Shown: positions 57,770-64,000 of the stretch, one piece after another
How positions within the stretch are numbered: position 1 is the first letter of the stretch
How the letters are laid out: every line of letters begins with the position of its first letter
Origin: Rallus limicola
Taxonomy: Eukaryota > Chordata > Aves > Gruiformes > Rallidae
NCBI GenBank assembly: GCA_022605955.1
Contig: JAKCOZ010000001.1
Span: 70,934,520 to 70,998,519, forward strand
Direction: 5' to 3'
DNA length: 64,000 bases
Notes under the pieces: model-generated
The model's input: only the letters and a program-made list of their open reading frames with translations
Told to the model about the DNA's origin: nothing
Database searches by the model: none
Translations under genes and position numbers: made by a program

Positions 57770-58165
57770 TAGAGTGGGTGGAAGGGACCACTGTATGTTC
57801 CAGTGTCCAATGTAAAGCACAGTCAACTGCATTCACACCAGGTCGCTCAGGCCTTTAAGCTGGTCTGGAAAACTGCCAAAGACCAATTTCATAACCTCTC
57901 TGTTTGACACTGTTGCAGTGCGTAATTATAATTTCCCCCCCATTTTATTTAGGGTTAGAACCTGCTTTCTTGCAGTTCATGACCATTGCATGTAGTTCTG
58001 CTGTGCCTGGGTGTAGTCTGGCTCTGTCCCTCAGTCTCTCCTCACAGAGCAAGTGCTCCACTTCCCTGGTGTCCCTCCACTGCACTTGCTCAGCATTACC
58101 AGGTTATTGTACTGGGTGCAGCTGGAAGAGTGTCCAAAGCAGGACAGTCTTCCATCATACTGAGT
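57770..58165 (-). mobile_element. CR1 LINE, decayed antisense fragment
   Basis: On the + strand it begins GGGTGGAAGGGACCACTG (reverse of a CR1 3' end) and continues ATAACCTCTCTGTTTGACAC, then TCTGGCTCTGTC and GTGTCCCTCCACTGCACTTG, in the order expected for an antisense CR1 3' UTR. Strongly diverged; limits approximate. Confidence 0.65.
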
Positions 58166-58477
58166 AGCAGAAGCTAATGGCGAAATTATCAAACCTTTAA
58201 TATACTTTATTATTTTTAAAGTAAATTATTTAACAACAAACAAGTATAAACAATAGGCTGCTTTAAGTGCTTGAAACTCTTATATACTTCATTTCAGTGA
58301 GAAATTTGGTAAACAGACTTGGATTTGGTCAAATGAAACTTAGTAGTTTCATCCTCAGTTTGAATAGACAGCTGTTTACCTTGTTCAGTTGAGAATTATT
58401 TTAAAGCAAAGTTACCTAGTATATAAAGTTGAATGTATTCATAATAGCCACATTTAGAATGAGAATGCAAGGGACTT

Positions 58478-59290
58478 CTGGATGGGTTAGGTAGCCCACC
58501 CAGAGGACCTCAAGGCAGGTCCTATTAGAGCAGGTTGTTGAGGTGTTGTTCAACAACCTGGAACATCTCCCAAGGATGAAGTCTGCCATTTCTCTGAGCA
58601 ACCTGCTTTAATGGCTCATTGCTTTCACAGTGAGAATGTTTTCCCTTACATGTATGAGAATTTATGTTTCTTCTTGCACTTCACTTGTGTGCCTTTAAGA
58701 GTCTGGTACAGTCTTCTCTACACTTCCATTAGGTAGCTTTAGGCTGCTGGCTACACTCTTGCTAATAACCTGGTGTGCTCTGTGCTGCCTTTGCTGCAAG
58801 GACGTGCTGCTGATTCATGGTGTTCACTGAGATGCCCAGGTCTTTTTCTGCAGAGCTGCTTTTCATCCTGTCAGCATCTGGCCTGTGCTGCTGAGGTGGT
58901 GTAATTCTGCATAGGTATGAGCCACTGTATTTGCCTTTGGTGTTAGTGAGGTTCCCATCAGCCTGTTTCTCAAGAACTGAGCTCCCTATGAGCAACTGCC
59001 CTCTATAATCTCTCTTAATTTGGTGTCATCTGCAGGCTTGTTGAGAGTGTGTTTAGTCCTGCCATCCAGGTGTTAAAGGCATTGAGTGACATTAGGCCTG
59101 ATATTGATCCCTAAGGATGTCAGCTGGCTTTTGTATGCTCAAGAACAACCATTTGAGCCTGACAGTCCAAACAATCTTCTATCCAGTCCACTTAGTTGCC
59201 AGCTTTGCTGTAAAGGTACTAGGGGCAGCTGTGTCAAAAGCCTTGCCTCCAGCTCAGTAAAACTGATGAAGTCATGAAGCCTGTTGAGCA
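58478..59290 (-). mobile_element. CR1 LINE, decayed antisense fragment of about 0.8 kb
   Basis: In the antisense order of a CR1 3' end: TCTGAGCAACCTGCTTTAAT, then a shortened 3' UTR, then CAGGTCTTTTTCTGCAGAGC, AATTTGGTGTCATCTGCAGG and GCCTTGCCTCCAGCTCAG. The last parts match the C-terminal end of CR1 ORF2 read in reverse. Many indels; inert. Confidence 0.75.
58531..58560. repeat. 11-base inverted repeat with 8-base loop
   Basis: CAGGTTGTTGA (58531-58541) and TCAACAACCTG (58550-58560) are perfect complements. It lies in the antisense CR1 remnant and probably arose by chance or by local template switching during decay. Confidence 0.85.
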
Positions 59291-60545
59291 ACAGTAGGGA
59301 AATTCTCCTTTTAAGTTTCATCCTGGGTTTAAGCAGCTATACTTCACTTTCACAGGATTAAATTTACAAGGTATAAAAGGAGAATACAATGCTCAGAAAG
59401 TAATTTCTCCCCATCCTGTCCCTTCTGTTTCCTTTAAAATTCTGAAGGGAAATAGTATATTTCAAAACTTAGTACTGTATATTTGTACTGATGGAGCTGC
59501 CTGCACACTGCTGTAACCTTCATCATGTTTGAAATTAAACCAGCATGAAAATACTTGCCACTTGCAGAGTATTCCTTGAATGCTTTAAAAACATACAGTG
59601 CCTTGTTTCATAAAAACTGTTCACTTTTTAATCTGGGTATTTGTGGTGATGACTTAAATCAGCTTTGCCTTTTGTAGTGCAATACTGGTATTTATTTCTA
59701 GTAACTGATAGCACTGAGGAATTTGTCTAGCTAAAACAGAATAACCAGAGAGTCTTTTTCAGGAAAATAACAGGCTGTTGTATTGCTTCTTGAGCCTCAC
59801 AGTTAGGGAACTACCAACATGTCTCAGAAGGTTTTACTAAGCACCTGTCTGCATTTAGAAGGTGTAACCCTTTCTCTGACTATAGTAGGTTAGGTGAGGT
59901 CTGTTCAGGTGAGTATGTAGTGAGTGTCTTGGGAAAGAGTATAAGCACAGGGCAATGTATAGTGTAATATGTCAGCAAGATTAGTTTTTGGCTTTGAATG
60001 ATCTGTGTCTTTGGTTCTGTGGCATAAGGAAAACATAGTTATTTCCTCATAACTTCTGAAAATTCAGTTCACTGCTTTGTTTAGATCTATATGAACAATA
60101 TGGTGGTCTTCAGTTGTTGCCAAAGTAATTCAGAGAAGAGAATCTGTGATCACTTCCAGAAAAGTTTTGTAGCAGTAATGGTGTTTTTTTTCTTAACAGT
60201 AGCTAGTTCTGACCCTATTAGAGAAGTTCACACTGTGGTTTTGTTTTGCATTTGACTTTGAAATTCCCTTGTTGCTTTATCTGGGCAATCTGTACTGTAC
60301 AAGATCGTTCGGCAGCTGTGTTCCACTTCTGTGATCAGAAGTAATTTAATATCAATAAGCTGCCACCTTTCTAATCACCCTTTTTGTAGACAAATACTCA
60401 AATCTGCAGGTCCCAGTGTGAATTCCTCTGGGGGCCGCATTGGTAACCTGCCACGTTTTATTACTGTACTCCATTTCCTTTATTTTGTGGCAATTTACTT
60501 TGGGTTTTATGACAGAAATTAGCATGAACTTCTTGAAAATCCAAG

Positions 60546-61616
60546 TGTGGTGGTTTGACTCAGGCTGGAGGCCAAAGCCCACCAAAGCCACTCTATCACT
60601 CCCCTTTTCAACTGGACAGGGGAAAGAATATATATTGAGAGGCTCATGAGTCAAGATAAGGACAGGGGGAGATCATTCCACAATCAGTGTTACCGGCAAA
60701 ACAGGCTCGACACAGAGTAAAGGAAAGAAAACTCTCTAATTAATTGCACTGCACACCCAGTGACACCAGAGTCAGGTAATGAGAAGCATGACCAGATCTT
60801 AAAGCGCCTCCCCCCACCCCTCCCTTCTTAGCAGACTTCACTTTAGTCATGATTTCACTCCCTTCTTCCCACCCATTGTGACATGGGAATGGGGGTTTTG
60901 GTTAGCTACTTCTTAGCTGGGGGGGAACATTCCTCACACCTTCCCCTGCTGCATTGTGGGGTCCTACCCACAGAAGACAGTCCTGCACAAACTTCTCCAA
61001 CATGAGTCCTTTCCCCTGGGGCTTCAGCTCTTCACCAGCTGCCCCAGTGTGGGTCACTGCTATGGCAGGCAGTCATAAATCATAGAATGTCTCTCAGGCC
61101 CAGCCTGGTCTTCCATGGAGTCACAAGCCTCCTGTCTCCAGCAAACCTGCTCCAGTGTGGATCTCTTCCCTCTCTCGCTCATCTCTGTGTCTCTTCACAG
61201 GCTACAAGTGCTGGCAGAGGCTTGCTCCAGTGTGGGTCACAGCATCTCCTGTATGTCTCCACCTGTTCCAGCGAGGGGTTTCTCCACAGGGATGCAGGGG
61301 GCATCTTTCTCTCTGGCACCTGGGGCACCTCCTTCCTGCCCTTCACTGACCTTAGTGCCTGCACAGTTTCTTACATCTTCTCACTCCTTTCTCTGGCAGC
61401 AAAAAGTGGCAGCTTGTGGCTTTTTTTCCTGTTAAATGTGATTCCTAGAGGCGCTGTGACTGTCGCTGATGGGTTCGGCCTTGGTCAGCAGTGACTCCAG
61501 CCTTGAGCCAGCTGGCGTTTGCTCTGTTGGGACTGCAGAGAGCTTCTGGCTGCCTCTTGCAGCAGCCACCCCTGCAGCCCCCCTCCTCCACCAGAACCCA
61601 GCCATGCAAAACTACA
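60546..61616 (-). mobile_element. Solo LTR of the same endogenous retrovirus family (copy 2, downstream flank)
   Basis: About 1.07 kb, starting TGTGGTGGTTTGACTCAGG and ending GCAAAACTACA. Carries the family segments ACTCCCCTTTTCAACTGGAC, AGACAGTCCTGCACAAACTT and GTCGCTGATGGGTTCGGCCT. In the part next to the 61616 end (the promoter part in the inferred minus orientation) it differs strongly from copy 1, and the minus-strand AATAAA of copy 1 is absent. No retroviral gene sequence adjoins it. It is poorer in CpG, consistent with greater age or a different subfamily. Confidence 0.78.
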
Positions 61617-62989
61617 AGAAGTCACCTGTTACCCAGCTAGATCACCTTTCTGCATGACCCATAAAATTTCTAACCCTGTGAGGTAAACAACTATGAAGTA
61701 CTATGACAGATATTTCTAGAACCCCTATGCAGAAAACACTGACACTTGATTGCCCCATCATAGGTGAAATGCTTTCATGTGGCAAATGTAGCATCCCATT
61801 GCAAAAACCACCTAATTCTCACTGTAACTTTGTGTGCCCCTTGTATTGCTGATACAAGCAGGCTTACCAAAGTACAACTGAGTATTGAGTGCGTAGAGGG
61901 GTTGTCTGTAAATTACAGTATAGTAACTCTTTGGCTTTGCACTGGGCCATGTTGAGATGTAGGTCGTGTTCAGGAGTGTAAAGCTCCAAGCACAACTTAT
62001 CTGTATGAAGTGGTTGTGTTTCTTGATGCTATCAGTACAAACAATGCATTAATACTAAGGAAAAACATATTGTTGATGTGTTTGACTGGTTTCAACTAGG
62101 TTTTAGTAGTTACTTCATTTCAGTATTGTGGGAGCAGGCATTTGGATGCTTGATATTTCTCTTCTAGAGAGATTTTCTGTACAGATTATTTGGAATTATA
62201 CATGTCTGGGACTGTCTTTTGAGGATGTCATTTGCAGAGGAAGCCTGGCCCAAACCAAGCTACAATTGTGATAATAAGGTATAACATACTTTGATGAAGC
62301 ATAAGAAGTTGTGAATGGTGACAGATTTTATTCAGGGTGTCCAAATTTTCCAAAGGACATAAAGTACAATTCATATGTATCCTCTGGCTCTAAGGAAACC
62401 TTCAGCACTGGGAGGCTAATGAAGATCTAGCTAGCGTGACCTGGCACTATATCTATATTCTGTCATTTCTCAGCAGCAACATGAGGAGAAAGCAAAGAAT
62501 GGGAGGCTTCATACTAATTGCAGAACAGCACTACTAAAATTTGACAGAACTATAAAAGCTTTGAAGGTTGGGAATGGCAGCAAATACTTCAGAGCTGTGA
62601 GACACTGGGTGGCCACTCAACCTGTAATTCCACATGACTCCACGCAGATGCAAGTGCCTGTCTCTGGTTATCAAATCAAAGACCTAGAGCAACAGACAGT
62701 TCTGGAGAGATCGTTGTTATCTATCTTTGTATTCATACGTCCTGGTAGAACTATCTGGCAAGACCTAGGAGCCTGAGACTTTAGGTGTGGCATTTGGATA
62801 GGTGAAAGCACTGGGACAGGTTGCTTTGCCTATGCCCTATCAGCTTGCAGAGCAGCTCTGGCACCCAAAACTGGGAGTTGAGAAAATAGTATAGGGAGGA
62901 CACATCTTGCTTTAGGCCTGCCTGGGTGGACAGAGAAGGCAGCATTAGTACAGAATTATTCAAGGAGGAGAGGGCTAAAGGCATTTGGA

Positions 62990-63155
62990 GTCCAATCTCC
63001 TGCTGGAAGTGGAGTCAATGCTGAACTAGAAGCCATTTGCTGAGGAGCTTTGGTTGGGTCCTGAAAAACCTCCAAGGACAGAGATTTCGCTTGCTCTGGG
63101 AAAACTGTTTCATTGTTTGATTTTCCTCATCCTGAAATCTTCTTCATATGAAACT
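62990..63155 (-). mobile_element. CR1 LINE, very old antisense remnant
   Basis: CCTGAAAAACCTCCAAGGAC followed by GGGAAAACTGTTTCATTGTT and CCTCATCCTGAAATCTTCTT keeps the spacing of the antisense CR1 segment that normally reads 'aacctccagggatgg...gggcaacctgttcca...ctcat.gtgaa'. Highly diverged. Confidence 0.5.
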
Positions 63156-64000
63156 GGAATTGTATTTTGGGGTGTTAATTAAGAGCCTTTGGATTTTGAT
63201 TTGTTAAATAGCAATACCCAGTGCTGCACCCTAGCATGCCGGCAGTGACCTGCTCTGCAGTTGCACCTGCTGAGGGGCCTTCTAATACAGCCCTCCTAGG
63301 GAATGCTGCACTTGACAGGCATTTTTTTCTGATGGTCCTCCTCTGTGTTACACGTTTGTAAGACCAGCTGGCACAGAAGCCAGCTTTGAACCGTTCTGTG
63401 TGCACTGGGAGTAGAAAGAAGTAGATTCTGAACGTTCTTGGAAACCACTACCAAGACGTGATGTTGTTATAGCGAGGCATAACTGGCGAAGCAGCAGTCG
63501 TGGCCCACTTCCCCAGCAGTGCTGCTCTTCTCCCTCTGTGCCTCCCCTCTTTCTGCAATCCGCTCCAGATGCAAACTTGCTGAACAGGAGGCCCACCTAT
63601 TCTTTGGAAATACTCATCACCTTTGGGGGCTAATTTGGATGGTTTCCATTGTTTAGACTCCTGTTTGCTTCTCCCCTGGGACTGGGCAAGTTCACCATTA
63701 GGGGCAGAATTGGATACGGTGGAGGCTATTTTCAAAATACCTTTAATGAACCAACTTTCCTTCTCATGGACAGAGAAAATGGCAGCATGGTATGCTGTGG
63801 ATAACAGGGTCATGGAGGAATCTCTGCTCCTTGGGCAGTGTTTTGTCAAGGTGAAAACCTGCTGAGGATTGAGGACATGGGAATGTCAGACCAGAGGAGT
63901 CGGGTTTACTAGCAGTGCTGGTCTGCTACTGGGTTTAGGCAAGGATGTGTGTTGCACACAACAGCTGCTTATTGATGTAGGGGATGGTTGAGTGCCTAGT

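Larger units (their letters stand above)
57310..64000. other. Downstream flank of PACSIN2
   Basis: No exon of a neighbouring gene was recognised. In mammals ARFGAP3 lies on this side, but nothing here reads as ARFGAP3. Content is several antisense CR1 remnants, one LTR and otherwise unassigned AT-rich sequence. Roughly 59300-60540 and 61620-62980 hold nothing I can name. Confidence 0.75.

Noticed and set aside
61087..61494. 135-codon open frame on the + strand
   Set aside because: It lies inside the second LTR and has the same composition cause. It runs opposite to the inferred LTR direction.

Overview
This window is nuclear DNA from a bird. The evidence is a spliced vertebrate gene with large AT-rich introns, many CR1 LINE fragments whose 3' ends carry the typical avian CR1 tail (the CCTTCCAAC...TTCTGTGAT pattern), and two long LTR-like copies of an avian endogenous retrovirus family. 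The species cannot be fixed from the sequence. No operons, phage genes, CRISPR arrays or other prokaryotic features are present.

The only protein-coding gene I can support is PACSIN2 (syndapin-2; the chicken protein is also known as FAP52) on the + strand. All ten coding exons can be read, from the ATG at 27181 to the TGA at 55568-55570. Every intron is GT-AG, the reading frame is intact, and the protein is 485 aa with the family layout: an F-BAR membrane-bending domain (about residues 11-282), a linker carrying NPF motifs, and a C-terminal SH3 domain. The first coding exon also carries 51 bases of 5' UTR. The upstream non-coding exon(s) and promoter were not found, so 1-27129 is best read as the large first intron, possibly with upstream flank. 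The 3' UTR runs from 55571 to about 57305.

Layout: 1-27129 is non-coding, with CR1 fragments, one LTR at 21402-22482 and an unusual double hairpin near 24950-24995. 27241-38838 is the first intron inside the coding region, with a C19/A12 compound tract. 38839-48502 holds nine exons' worth of closely spaced coding sequence (exons 3-10 of the gene model) and includes an NPF-encoding exon that looks like a cassette exon with a NAGNAG acceptor. 48503-55457 is a long intron with a 2.8-kb antisense CR1 interrupted by a younger sense CR1. 55458-57305 is the last exon. 57310-64000 is downstream flank with several antisense CR1 remnants and a second LTR at 60546-61616.

I found no convincing new biological system. 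The points most worth checking are the alternative splicing signals around the NPF exon, the nested CR1 insertion with its potential intronic RNA duplex, the double hairpin in the upstream region, and a long antisense open frame in the intron at 40803-41819.
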